DNA from: an uncultured Pelagibacteraceae bacterium
GTDB taxonomy: Bacteria > Pseudomonadota > Alphaproteobacteria > Pelagibacterales > Pelagibacteraceae
NCBI GenBank assembly: GCA_902576815.1
Contig: CACGWQ010000003.1
Location: 33,454 to 97,453 of the forward strand
Direction of reading: 5' to 3'
Length of the DNA: 64,000 nucleotides
The notes beneath the pieces were generated by a model. It did no database searches and had not been told where the DNA came from. It saw only the letters and a list, made by a program, of their open reading frames with translations. The translations under genes and the position numbers were made by a program. Of this stretch, positions 54,111 to 62,660 are shown one piece after another. Numbering within the stretch: position 1 is the stretch's first letter; each line of letters starts with the position of its first letter.

Positions 54111-55073
54111 TTACTTCACTTTTAACAAAAAAACTCCAAAATAATTTTTTTTATCTGCAAAATATTTTAAGACTTTAAATCCAGATTTATTAACTAATTT
54201 AACAAAGTTATTTTTTGAATATTTATGAGAATTTTCAGTATGAATGCTTTCACCTTTAGTAAATTTAATATTCTTTCTATTAATTTTTAACATGAAATTT
54301 TTCATTGAAATAAGATGCATTTCAACTCTGTTTTTTTTTAAATTATAGAATGCTTTATGATCAAAATTTTTAGTTTGAAAATTTGAATTACAAATTTTGT
54401 TTACTACATTTAATATATTTTTATTAAATTTTGCTGTAACTCCCAATTTATCATTGTAAGCATTTTCAAGAGTTTTCTTATTTTTGATCAAATCAACCCC
54501 AATTACTAAATAAGAATTTTTGCCTATGATTTTTGAAAAATTTTTTAATATTTTTTTTGCATTTTTGGGCAAGTAATTTCCTATGGTCGATCCTGGAAAA
54601 AAACTGACTATTTTTTTTTTATTTTTTAAAATTTTATTTAATCTGTATGTCTGACTAAAATCTGCACATATTGCTGTTACTTTTAAATCTGAGAATTTTT
54701 TTGCAATTTTTGATGCATTTTCAAACAAATATTCCTTACTAATATCTATAGGAATGTATTCTTTAGGTTCATTTAATGATTTTATAAATTTATTTATTTT
54801 TTTATTTGAGCCACTACCAAATTCTACAATTGTTGAATTAATTGGTAATTTCTTTCTTATCTCTTTTTGTAAGTTACCTAGTATTTCTAACTCTTTATTT
54901 GTTGGGTAATATTCTTTAAGATTTGTAATTTTATTAAATAACTTTGAACCTTTTTCATCATAAAAATATTTAGGTAATAAATATTTTTGTTTTTTATTTA
55001 ATAATCCTTTTAAGATTAATTTTTTATCATCTTGAATTTGATTGTTTATATTTATTAGTTTTAAATTAGTCAC
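54111..55073 (-). CDS. egtD: L-histidine N-alpha-methyltransferase EgtD
   Basis: A 320-residue enzyme that trimethylates histidine to hercynine, the first step of ergothioneine synthesis. LLPKYFYDEKGSKLFNKITNLKEYYPTNKELEIL is the diagnostic N-terminal block; IVEFGSGSNKKI is the SAM-binding loop, and FFPGSTIGNYLP and YLVIGVDLIK follow. Its start overlaps the egtB stop by one base. Confidence 0.93.
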   Translation of the reverse strand: MTNLKLININNQIQDDKKLILKGLLNKKQKYLLPKYFYDEKGSKLFNKITNLKEYYPTNKELEILGNLQKEIRKKLPINSTIVEFGSGSNKKINKFIKSLNEPKEYIPIDISKEYLFENASKIAKKFSDLKVTAICADFSQTYRLNKILKNKKKIVSFFPGSTIGNYLPKNAKKILKNFSKIIGKNSYLVIGVDLIKNKKTLENAYNDKLGVTAKFNKNILNVVNKICNSNFQTKNFDHKAFYNLKKNRVEMHLISMKNFMLKINRKNIKFTKGESIHTENSHKYSKNNFVKLVNKSGFKVLKYFADKKNYFGVFLLKVK

Positions 55074-56290
55074 TAGATGTCATCAGCTAGTCTGACACCA
55101 CAAAACTGCCAAGTATCACTTGGATAAAAGAAATTTCTATAAGATGCTCTAATATGATTAATAGATGTAGAATGCGAACCACCTTTTAAGACAAACTGAT
55201 TGCACATAAACTTGTTATTATATTCTCCTAGATTTCCTTCATATGGTTTATATTTTTTGTAAGGCGTGTAATTACTGCTTGTCCATGCCCATAAATTTCC
55301 ATAAACATCGTCTGCTTTTTCTTCAACTTCATGAAAAATTTTATTTTCTAAAAAATTACCTTTTTTCTCAGATTGTTTTAAAAAATACTCTAATTCAAAT
55401 TCAGTAGGTAATCTTTTATTTTTGTATCTTGCAAAAGCATCTGCTTCATAGAAACTTATATGAGAAACTGGTTTTTCATTATCAATTTTTTTTAAACCAT
55501 TTAATGTAAAATAATTATTATTATCTATCCAATACATTGGTCTTTCTAATTTATTATTATTTACAAAGTCCCATCCATCAGATAACCAATACTCATGGTT
55601 TTTATATCCACCATCATTAATAAATTCTTTCCACTCTCCATTAGTTACAAATGAATGTATTTTAAAAGGATCTAATTGTGTTTCTGATACTGGTAATTCA
55701 TTATCGTAACAAAAAATATCCTCGTTGTTTCCATATTTAAATTTTTTAGCAGTTTTTGATATCAATTCATTTTTTTCTTTGGTAGTTGGTTTATTGTCGT
55801 TAGAATTATAAGTTGGCATCAATGGGTTATTGTAAAAAATATTTTTAATATCCATTAACATTAATTCTTGATGTTGTTGTTCGTGATTTGAACCTAGTTC
55901 AACTAAAAATGATGTCCTATTATTTTTTGTTCTTTTTAAAAAATCAATAATATTTTCAGTTACATAATGTCTATAATTTACGACATCTTTTAAGAGTGGT
56001 CTATTTAATGAACCTCTCTTATTTCTAGGATTGTACTCACCTACAGAATTATAATATGAATTAAATATATAATTATAATCTTTGTTGAAAGGTTTGTAAC
56101 TTTCATCCAATTCAGACAAGATGAATTTTTCGAAAAACCATGTGGTGTGACCAAGATGCCACTTAAGAGGACTAACATTTTTGCTGGGCTGTATGACCAT
56201 ATCCTCAGCCTCTAAGTTTTCGCAAAGGGATAGAGTTTGTTGTCTTGTTTTGGAGAATAATTCTGTAATTTTAGATGATTTGTTTTCCAT
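55073..56290 (-). CDS. egtB: Hercynine oxygenase EgtB (ergothioneine sulfoxide synthase)
   Basis: A 405-residue non-haem iron enzyme linking hercynine to a cysteine-containing thiol with O2. DinB-like N-terminal domain with WHLGHTTWFFEKFIL (first iron His) and NHEQQHQELMLMDI (second and third His), then an FGE-sulfatase domain from about residue 190, ending GGSHSTSINHIRASYRNFFYPSDTWQFCGVRLADD. It heads the 17-gene minus-strand run and is divergent from metF. EgtC and EgtE genes are not visible here. Confidence 0.93.
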   Translation of the reverse strand: MENKSSKITELFSKTRQQTLSLCENLEAEDMVIQPSKNVSPLKWHLGHTTWFFEKFILSELDESYKPFNKDYNYIFNSYYNSVGEYNPRNKRGSLNRPLLKDVVNYRHYVTENIIDFLKRTKNNRTSFLVELGSNHEQQHQELMLMDIKNIFYNNPLMPTYNSNDNKPTTKEKNELISKTAKKFKYGNNEDIFCYDNELPVSETQLDPFKIHSFVTNGEWKEFINDGGYKNHEYWLSDGWDFVNNNKLERPMYWIDNNNYFTLNGLKKIDNEKPVSHISFYEADAFARYKNKRLPTEFELEYFLKQSEKKGNFLENKIFHEVEEKADDVYGNLWAWTSSNYTPYKKYKPYEGNLGEYNNKFMCNQFVLKGGSHSTSINHIRASYRNFFYPSDTWQFCGVRLADDI

Positions 56291-56394
56291 GACTAAATTT
56301 AATTAAATTTTCAGATCATGACAATGGGTTACAATGTGTTCAGCTGTTTAATATTTTTATAGACACGGAATATAAAATAATTAAGAATTTACTT

Positions 56395-57123
56395 ATGAAT
56401 TTTTCTTTAGAAATAGGTCCTAAAACTGATTTAAGCACATTGCCAAAGGTAAAAGATGTTTATGTTACAATGCTACCTGGAGGTGATTATAAAGAGACTG
56501 CTCAACAATCTGGAGAGTTAGTTAAAGAGGGATTTAATCCAGTTCCTCACTTCCCAGCAAGGTCAATAAATGATGAAAATCAACTTAAAGATTATGTTTC
56601 TAGATGTAAAGATTTGGGTGTTAAGCAGGTCTTGGTGATAGGTGGAAGTCGTGACCCTATCGGAAAATTTGATAGCTCATATCAAATGTTAGAGACAGGA
56701 TTTTTTGATGGTATCAAGATTGGAATTGCTGGACATCCAGAGGGGAGTCCTGATATATCCGACTCTGATTTAGAAAAAGCTATGATAGATAAAAAGCCTT
56801 ATGCTGATTATATAGTTACACAGTGGCTAATGGATACTCAGCCTATTATAGATTTTATCTCAAAACAAACAATACCAGTTCATGTTGGAATAACTGGGCC
56901 AATGAAAATATCTAGCTTAATTAAATTTGCTAATATTGTAGGGGCAAAAAATTCCATTAACTTTCTTAAATCTAATTTTAGTAAGGCGTTGGATTTATTG
57001 AAACCTAAAGACCCTAATGATTTAATTGGGAAAGTTAAATCGCATACTGATTATTTTCACATTTATACATTCGGCGGCTTGAAGGAAACTAACAAGTGGT
57101 TGAAGGAGAATAACTATGTCTAA
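56395..57123 (+). CDS. metF: Methylenetetrahydrofolate reductase-like protein
   Basis: A 242-residue TIM-barrel flavoprotein, shorter than standard MetF (about 290). VYVTMLPGGDYKETAQQSGELVKEGFNPVPHFPARSI, VLVIGGSRDP, GIAGHPEGSP and VHVGITGPMKISSLIKFA match the MetF pattern. It overlaps the downstream folate-dependent demethylase by eight bases, so it most likely oxidises the methyl-tetrahydrofolate that enzyme forms. It is divergent from egtB across 104 bases. Confidence 0.87.
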   Translation: MNFSLEIGPKTDLSTLPKVKDVYVTMLPGGDYKETAQQSGELVKEGFNPVPHFPARSINDENQLKDYVSRCKDLGVKQVLVIGGSRDPIGKFDSSYQMLETGFFDGIKIGIAGHPEGSPDISDSDLEKAMIDKKPYADYIVTQWLMDTQPIIDFISKQTIPVHVGITGPMKISSLIKFANIVGAKNSINFLKSNFSKALDLLKPKDPNDLIGKVKSHTDYFHIYTFGGLKETNKWLKENNYV

Positions 57124-58471
57124 TGAATTTGACTATAGTAAACTAAGACATACAACATCAGTAGATCAGTCTGATAGAAAAGTACCATATAATTTGAGAC
57201 AAAGCGGACCTACTAAAGTTGAGATGCTAATATCAACAAGAGTAAGGAAATCTCCATACTGGCATTTATCTATGAAAGCAGGATGTTGGAGAGCAACTGT
57301 TTATAACAGAATTTATCATCCAAGAGGTTATGTTAAACCTGAAGATGGTGGTGCAATGGTTGAGTACGAAGCAATTAAAAACCATGTAACAATGTGGAAT
57401 GTTGCAGTTGAAAGACAAATACAAGTTAAAGGACCAGATGCAGAAAAATTTGTTGATTATGTAATTACAAGAGATGCTACAAAAATTTCTCCAATGAGAG
57501 GAAGATATGTAATTTTGTGTAATGCATACGGAGGAGTATTAAATGATCCTATTCTTTTAAGAATATCTAAAGATGAATTTTGGTTTAGTTTATCAGATAG
57601 TGATATTGGATTGTATCTTCAAGGAGTAAATGCGGATGAAAGGTTTAATGTTCAAATTAATGAAATAGATGCTTGTCCTGTACAAATTCAAGGTCCTAAA
57701 GCAAAAGCTTTAATGAAAGATCTTTGTGGAAGTGAAGTTGACATAGACAACATGCCTTTTTATGGATTGGCATCTGCAAAAGTTGGTGGAAGAAGTTGTA
57801 TTATTTCTCAAACAGGTTTTTCTGGCGAGTCTGGATTTGAAATATATTTAAGAGAAGCAACTTTATATGCCGAAGATATGTGGAATGCTGTTCTTGAAGC
57901 AGGTAAAAAACATAACTTAATGGTCATTGCTCCTGCTCACCACAGAAGGATACAAGCTGGAATTCTTTCATGGGGACAAGATATGGATCATGAGCATAAT
58001 CCATTTCAATGTAATCTTGGTTATCAAGTTTCTTTATCTGGTAAAGGTGAATGGAACAAAAAAGGTGATTATGTTGGTAAAAAAGCTCTCGAGAAAATGA
58101 AAGCTGATTTAAAAGCAGGTCATAAACCTTACAAACTTCAATTAGTTGGACTTGAATTAGGAGGAAAACCTATTGAAGAATATGCTCCAGATTTTTGGTT
58201 AATTTCAGAAAACGGCAGTGAACCTGTAGGATTTATAACTTCTCCATGGTATCACCCAGAAAAAGGGAAAAATATTGCTATGGGATACGTTCCATTTGAT
58301 GGCACGCTAAATGCAAATGGTTTTCCAAGAGGTAAGGTTGGATCGAAATTTAAAGTCCATCTACCAGAAAAATATTCTGATAAACCTGGAGAACCAGTCG
58401 ATGCAGTTGTAGTTGATATTCCATTTACAGAATCTTACAACGCAAATACAAGAGAAGTAGTCAGTAAGTGA
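57116..58471 (+). CDS. GcvT-family tetrahydrofolate-dependent demethylase/aminomethyltransferase
   Basis: A 451-residue protein with the GcvT/DmdA/LigM fold. EYEAIKNHVTMWNVAVERQIQVKGPDAEKFVDYV near residue 80, GGVLNDPILLRISKDEFWFSLSDSDIGLYLQGV, CPVQIQGPKAKALM and TGFSGESGFEIYLREA are family motifs; a C-terminal barrel carries ITSPWYHPEKGKNIAMGYVP. It is longer than DmdA and closer in layout to O-demethylase LigM. It moves a methyl group from an O- or S-methyl compound to folate; the substrate is open. MetF partner overlaps upstream. Confidence 0.85.
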   Translation: MSNEFDYSKLRHTTSVDQSDRKVPYNLRQSGPTKVEMLISTRVRKSPYWHLSMKAGCWRATVYNRIYHPRGYVKPEDGGAMVEYEAIKNHVTMWNVAVERQIQVKGPDAEKFVDYVITRDATKISPMRGRYVILCNAYGGVLNDPILLRISKDEFWFSLSDSDIGLYLQGVNADERFNVQINEIDACPVQIQGPKAKALMKDLCGSEVDIDNMPFYGLASAKVGGRSCIISQTGFSGESGFEIYLREATLYAEDMWNAVLEAGKKHNLMVIAPAHHRRIQAGILSWGQDMDHEHNPFQCNLGYQVSLSGKGEWNKKGDYVGKKALEKMKADLKAGHKPYKLQLVGLELGGKPIEEYAPDFWLISENGSEPVGFITSPWYHPEKGKNIAMGYVPFDGTLNANGFPRGKVGSKFKVHLPEKYSDKPGEPVDAVVVDIPFTESYNANTREVVSK

Positions 58472-58481
58472 TAAAAATTTT

Positions 58482-58508
58482 TTTAGGGGGAATTTAATTC
58501 CCCCTAAA
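58482..58508 (+). other. GC-rich stem-loop after the demethylase gene
   Basis: A 12-bp perfect stem (58482-58493 with 58497-58508) with a three-base loop, starting 11 bases after the demethylase stop. No U-tract follows on the plus strand, so it is not a classic terminator. The ATG of the 35-residue peptide lies two bases beyond its foot, so the hairpin may influence translation of that gene. Confidence 0.6.
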
Positions 58509-58509
58509 T

Positions 58510-58617
58510 ATGACGAAAACCTTTTTCATAGTTGTTTGCATTATAATCGCTATTGCTCTAATAATATTCCCATTAATCGTTTCGTATAAGGCGCAAAAAA
58601 AAAATAAAGATAATTAA
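58510..58617 (+). CDS. 35-residue single-helix membrane peptide
   Basis: A micro-gene with ATG at 58510 and TAA at 58615-58617, whose last A is also the first base of the next ATG (TAATG). The peptide has a basic start MTK, one hydrophobic helix (FFIVVCIIIAIALIIFPLIV) and a basic tail KAQKKNKDN. The layout and coupling to the Yip1-like membrane protein make translation plausible. It has no recognised family. Confidence 0.5.
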   Translation: MTKTFFIVVCIIIAIALIIFPLIVSYKAQKKNKDN

Positions 58618-59162
58618 TGTTTGCTCAGTTTTTAGATATTGTTTTTAAATCGTTAAAGCTTGATAAAACTCTTTATAGAACTCCAAGATATTATGGAGAA
58701 GCTGGAATTTATTTTGCAATTCTAATTATGATTTTAGATGGGGTTGCGGGTGCCATTGCAGCTAATACGATTGTAAAAACATCAGTTGGTATATCTGGTT
58801 TAACAGCATTATTAACATGGCTGGTGTGGGCAATTTTTATATTTGTAATTGGGGTTAAAATTTTTCCTGATAAAGATAGAAAAATTCCATTTAAAAGAGT
58901 TCTTATAGCTGTTGGGTACGCACACGCTCCAGGCCTGATAAGATTTTTTGCAGTTACACCAGAACTGGTTCTTTTAATTATTTTTCTTACTCAATTTTGG
59001 ATTTTTGCTTCATTAATCATTGCAACACGACATATTTTAAATTTAAAATCAAATTTAAAAGCATTTGGAATTGTATTTTTGTCTTTTTTAATTATTTCTT
59101 TTTTGACAATTTCATTTGTAATGACAAAAATTAATTCATTACCTATAAGTACAAATATTTAA
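58617..59162 (+). CDS. Yip1-family membrane protein
   Basis: A 181-residue protein with about five helices: ILIMILDGVAGAIAANTIV, LLTWLVWAIFIFVIGVKIFP, and a C-terminal pair. KRVLIAVGYAHAPGLIRFF between helices is typical of bacterial Yip1-domain proteins. Function unknown. Start overlaps the 35-residue peptide gene; its end overlaps, by four bases, the convergent small zinc-ribbon gene. Confidence 0.7.
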   Translation: MFAQFLDIVFKSLKLDKTLYRTPRYYGEAGIYFAILIMILDGVAGAIAANTIVKTSVGISGLTALLTWLVWAIFIFVIGVKIFPDKDRKIPFKRVLIAVGYAHAPGLIRFFAVTPELVLLIIFLTQFWIFASLIIATRHILNLKSNLKAFGIVFLSFLIISFLTISFVMTKINSLPISTNI

Positions 59163-59326
59163 AGCGGAAATAAAGTTTTAGATGTTCTGCAGGAGTTACA
59201 AAGTTTATATCCTGTGAGTATTAAATTTTGAGTTACTGTCTCATCTTCTTTTTTACATTCATCACAAATATCATTTAATTCATTAGTATCTGATTTGTCT
59301 GATTTATATTCAAAGTTATCAGTCAT
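59159..59326 (-). CDS. 55-residue zinc-ribbon-like protein
   Basis: A short gene whose ATG (59326) overlaps the DUF3726 gene stop by eight bases and which ends at TAA (59159-59161). The product has two CxxC pairs, CDEC near residue 21 and CNSC near residue 43, spaced like a zinc ribbon, with an acidic N-terminus (MTDNFEYKSDKSD). It is the fourth gene of the unrecognised dipeptidase-like cluster. Its role is unknown; metal binding is inferred. Confidence 0.6.
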   Translation of the reverse strand: MTDNFEYKSDKSDTNELNDICDECKKEDETVTQNLILTGYKLCNSCRTSKTLFPL

Positions 59327-59927
59327 TATCTGTTAATCCTGCTCCTGCAGTTTTTTGTTTTAACTCATCAGTTTCTTCAACAAATGTGTTTTCTGATAAT
59401 TTTGTTAATTCTTTCCAATCTTCTTCAGAAAAATTATTCTTATTTTCTAAGAATTGAATTTTAATTACATCAGCTTTTTCTACAATCTCACTACTTAAGT
59501 AATTTGAATAAATTGATTGATTGAAATTTAATAAAAATTCTTTTTGATCTATCTTTAAAAAAATTCTCTTTCCCGTTATTTCTGAAGATCTGCTTACAAA
59601 CGGCAAAAATATCAATGGGTAAGCCATTTTTTCAATTTCTATATCATTTAATTCTTGGATAGAGATAGATTGATCAAAAAAACTTAATCCAAGTTTAATC
59701 GGACAGTAAAAGTTTTGAGGTCTGTTGCTTTTATTAAAAGATTGGCAATTTTCAAACTTCTCATTATTAAAAATCTTAAAATATTGGTTTATGTTTTTTA
59801 TTCCTGGTAAACCAAATAACTCAAGTTGTTTAATGTTCTTTCCTATTTCTTCTGCAACTCCCCAGGAGAAACCTTTTGCTTTAGTTGAACGTTTAACAAT
59901 TGTATCGATTTCACTATAACTTCTCAT
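59319..59927 (-). CDS. DUF3726 family protein
   Basis: A 202-residue soluble protein. Its opening RSYSEIDTIVKRSTKAKGFSWGVAEEIGKNIKQLELFG matches the DUF3726 start, as I recall it. The middle contains PLIFLPFVSRSSEI and a predicted alpha/beta body. No catalytic motif stands out. It sits eight bases after the 550-residue unknown protein and overlaps the small zinc-ribbon gene. Function unknown. Confidence 0.75.
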   Translation of the reverse strand: MRSYSEIDTIVKRSTKAKGFSWGVAEEIGKNIKQLELFGLPGIKNINQYFKIFNNEKFENCQSFNKSNRPQNFYCPIKLGLSFFDQSISIQELNDIEIEKMAYPLIFLPFVSRSSEITGKRIFLKIDQKEFLLNFNQSIYSNYLSSEIVEKADVIKIQFLENKNNFSEEDWKELTKLSENTFVEETDELKQKTAGAGLTDND

Positions 59928-59935
59928 TAATTACT

Positions 59936-61588
59936 TTAGTTATATATCCAATATTGATTAAATGAATTAAGTTCATTTGGTAATGGAGCTCCTTGAAACA
60001 TACAAATCCTTAACCATTTGTCAGATCTTGGATCAAACTTTACTGCACCAAAAAAAGATAGTTTAAGTCTTAACATATCAATAGGAACTAATTTCGAGCC
60101 GATTATGTTATCTTGAATTTCAGAATATGGATATTTCTCTGTTATAAACACTCTTCTTACAATATGTCTTAAATCATTGTTCCGTACTAGAAAATTGCCA
60201 ATCTTTAAGCTGTTTTTTAATGTAAAAATAGTTTCATAAAGTTTTTTTATATCTCTAGCAATAGCTGTAGGCTGCTCAAGTTCTGAACCATTATCTTCAA
60301 AGCGATCTCCAATTCTAGGCTCTTCTTTATTTTTTGAAATGAACCAAAATTTTTTATTATTTTCATTTTTTGAAAAATCAATTTTTAAAATATCTGAATA
60401 ATTTTTTTCAATTATTTCTCTTAGTTCATTTATAGTTCTGTCTACAGGTATATTAAAACTACTATCCTCATCTGAGCTCATTTGAGAAATTAAAGGATCA
60501 GTTATTTCATTATATGGCTCCATCATTATAGAAACCAAACACTCAACTCCTTCTTCTGATAAATTTTCCTCTGCCCAGTTATATAATTTATCAAATATAT
60601 AAATATTTGATTTATCAATATTATCTTTCAAATGAATGATTAAATTTTGTAAATCATTAATTAAATTGTTTATTTTTTTCTTTTGGTATTCGCTGTCAGT
60701 ATTCCATGAAGTTACATTTTTTAAAGATTTTATTAAACAGTTGTAAAAAATTTTAAACTCTTCTTCTGATACTTTTTCTATTTCTCTTATTTTTTTTAAT
60801 GCAGTTTCTTTAGCTAGAATCCAATTATTTAATAATGAAGGGTGGTTAACAATAAATGGTGCCATTCCTAATCCAGTTGAATTTCCAATTCCTAAATTTC
60901 TGCAAATATCCAAGTCTAATTCTACAGCATTTTTAGGATTTTTATGTTTTGCTATATGATTGACTTGATCGAAAGTGAATTGTCTTACAAGGTAAACTAA
61001 CATCATTTCCAATCTAAAAGGACCATTTATTTCATCTCTATTTTTAATTCTAAACCTGTCTGCTAATCCAAATTTTCCTGAGCCATATACTGCAGTTGTT
61101 CTGTACAAATATCCAACTTTTGAAAGCTCATTAGTATTGGGCTGGATACCTTTTGATAAACACTCAACTACATAATTAAATGCTCTAACTGACCTATTTG
61201 CTCTTGAAAGAGTAAGTTCTTTATAAGAAAGTCTACCAACTTCTTGTTTAGGGACATTTTGTGAAAGTCTGTCTACATCAAGTTTTGATGGAATGCCATC
61301 ATACAAAGCAAATGCAGCATCCCATTTGGTTGCTATTACTCTATCAGATCTTTCCTCATCTTTAAGCTCATTAGCAAAACAAACTAAAGAATATGTTTTT
61401 TTATCTTTTGAAAATGAATAAATAGCAACTCCATATCCCCTATCATTCAAGTCAAACAAATCCCTGTTATATTTCCAATCTTTAAACTCATTTAAAAATG
61501 ATCTTAGAAAAGATAATTTAGATTGATGAAACGATCCAAGTCTAGAAAGTTTCATTACAATTTTAGGTTCTCTTAGTGGAACTTGCAT
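59936..61588 (-). CDS. 550-residue conserved-looking protein of unknown function
   Basis: I do not recognise a named family. The protein is soluble with no signal peptide. Distinct blocks are KLSRLGSFHQSKLSFLRSF at the N-terminus, ATKWDAAFALYDG near 87, YRTTAVYGSGKFGLADR near 162, and NLGIGNSTGLGMAPFIVNHP near 231-250, a Gly-rich stretch that looks ligand-binding. The C-terminal third contains SEIQDNIIGSKLVPIDMLRLKLSFFGAV. It overlaps the dipeptidase-like gene by one base and is followed by a DUF3726 gene. Confidence 0.75.
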   Translation of the reverse strand: MQVPLREPKIVMKLSRLGSFHQSKLSFLRSFLNEFKDWKYNRDLFDLNDRGYGVAIYSFSKDKKTYSLVCFANELKDEERSDRVIATKWDAAFALYDGIPSKLDVDRLSQNVPKQEVGRLSYKELTLSRANRSVRAFNYVVECLSKGIQPNTNELSKVGYLYRTTAVYGSGKFGLADRFRIKNRDEINGPFRLEMMLVYLVRQFTFDQVNHIAKHKNPKNAVELDLDICRNLGIGNSTGLGMAPFIVNHPSLLNNWILAKETALKKIREIEKVSEEEFKIFYNCLIKSLKNVTSWNTDSEYQKKKINNLINDLQNLIIHLKDNIDKSNIYIFDKLYNWAEENLSEEGVECLVSIMMEPYNEITDPLISQMSSDEDSSFNIPVDRTINELREIIEKNYSDILKIDFSKNENNKKFWFISKNKEEPRIGDRFEDNGSELEQPTAIARDIKKLYETIFTLKNSLKIGNFLVRNNDLRHIVRRVFITEKYPYSEIQDNIIGSKLVPIDMLRLKLSFFGAVKFDPRSDKWLRICMFQGAPLPNELNSFNQYWIYN

Positions 61589-62556
61589 TAATTAATTCCT
61601 TTATAAAAATTAAACCAGTTATTGCCAAGTATCTTATTTATCTCTTCTTCCTGAAAACCTTTATTTTTTAGTTCTGTATTTAAATTATTAAATCCTCTTG
61701 CATCCAAAAACCAATCTGGTTGTTTTGGAAAACCAGGTTTATCTTTACTACCTTCACCAAAATTTTTTGATTTTGACCAAGTTCCATTTCTCATCCACTC
61801 AACTACATTGTCTGGTTGGTTCAAACATAAGTCTGATCCTATACCAACATTATTAATACCCATAATTTCAACTGTTCTTGCAACCATTTCACAAAAATTT
61901 TCTATTTTACAATTCGTTCCATCTTTTAAATGGTGAGCATACAATGACAAACCTAACATTCCACCACTTGCAGATAAAACTTTTAATAATTCTGTAGATT
62001 TATTTCTTTTAGCCTCAAACCAAAAAGTTGGGTTTGCATGAGTAATCGCAATTGGTTTTTGACTAATTTCAATTGCATCAAGTGTGCTTTTTTCTGCTGA
62101 ATGAGACATGTCAACAACGATACCTACTCTATTCATTTCTTTAATAGCCTCTTTTCCAAAATTAGTAACTCCACTATCGTTTTTTTCATAACATCCAGTG
62201 GCTAATAATGATTGGTTGTTATAAGTTAATTGCATAAATCGACAACCTTGTGAGTGTACTTTTTCTATAAGACTGATGTCATCTTCAATTGGTGAACAAT
62301 TTTGAAATCCAAAAAAAATTGCAGTTTTGTTTTCTTCTTTTGCTTTTGTAATATCGTTGTAGTTATTTCCTAGAAATATAAGATCTTTATTTTCTTCGAA
62401 ATGTTTATTCCACTCATGTATTCTTTGTTGTAATTCATCATAGTCTTCATGATAAACTAACGTTACGTGAACTGCATTTAATCCAGCTTTATTATTTATT
62501 TCAAAGATTTCTCTAGACCATTTACAATATTGAAGATTATCAATTCGATAATTCAT
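61588..62556 (-). CDS. M19 membrane-dipeptidase-like amidohydrolase
   Basis: A 322-residue TIM-barrel protein. Family segments: TAIFFGFQNCSPIEDDISLIEKVHSQGCRFMQLTYN, GIVVDMSHSAEKSTLDAI, IAITHANPTFWFEAKRNKS, and NVGIGSDLC. The usual N-terminal H-x-D metal pair (DGHND in renal dipeptidase) is not present: the start reads RIDNLQYCKWS. So the metal site is altered and dipeptidase activity is doubtful. First gene of a four-gene minus-strand cluster; purE is divergent across 104 bases. Confidence 0.8.
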   Translation of the reverse strand: MNYRIDNLQYCKWSREIFEINNKAGLNAVHVTLVYHEDYDELQQRIHEWNKHFEENKDLIFLGNNYNDITKAKEENKTAIFFGFQNCSPIEDDISLIEKVHSQGCRFMQLTYNNQSLLATGCYEKNDSGVTNFGKEAIKEMNRVGIVVDMSHSAEKSTLDAIEISQKPIAITHANPTFWFEAKRNKSTELLKVLSASGGMLGLSLYAHHLKDGTNCKIENFCEMVARTVEIMGINNVGIGSDLCLNQPDNVVEWMRNGTWSKSKNFGEGSKDKPGFPKQPDWFLDARGFNNLNTELKNKGFQEEEINKILGNNWFNFYKGIN

Positions 62557-62660
62557 ATTTGATATACACTATTATTATTATTGTGATTGTCACTAACTTA
62601 AACTGTCCATAGCTAAAAATTGCAATTTAAAGGAAATATCTGTAAATTGATGTTAGTTTC

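Noticed and set aside
57116..58471. Calling this gene dmdA
   Set aside because: It is about 80 residues longer than DmdA and lies with metF; the GcvT-family members cannot be separated by eye, so no symbol is given.
62557..62660. Riboswitch or PurR-type site upstream of purE
   Set aside because: The 104-base gap shows no conserved purine-aptamer core or clear palindrome; just A+T-rich sequence.
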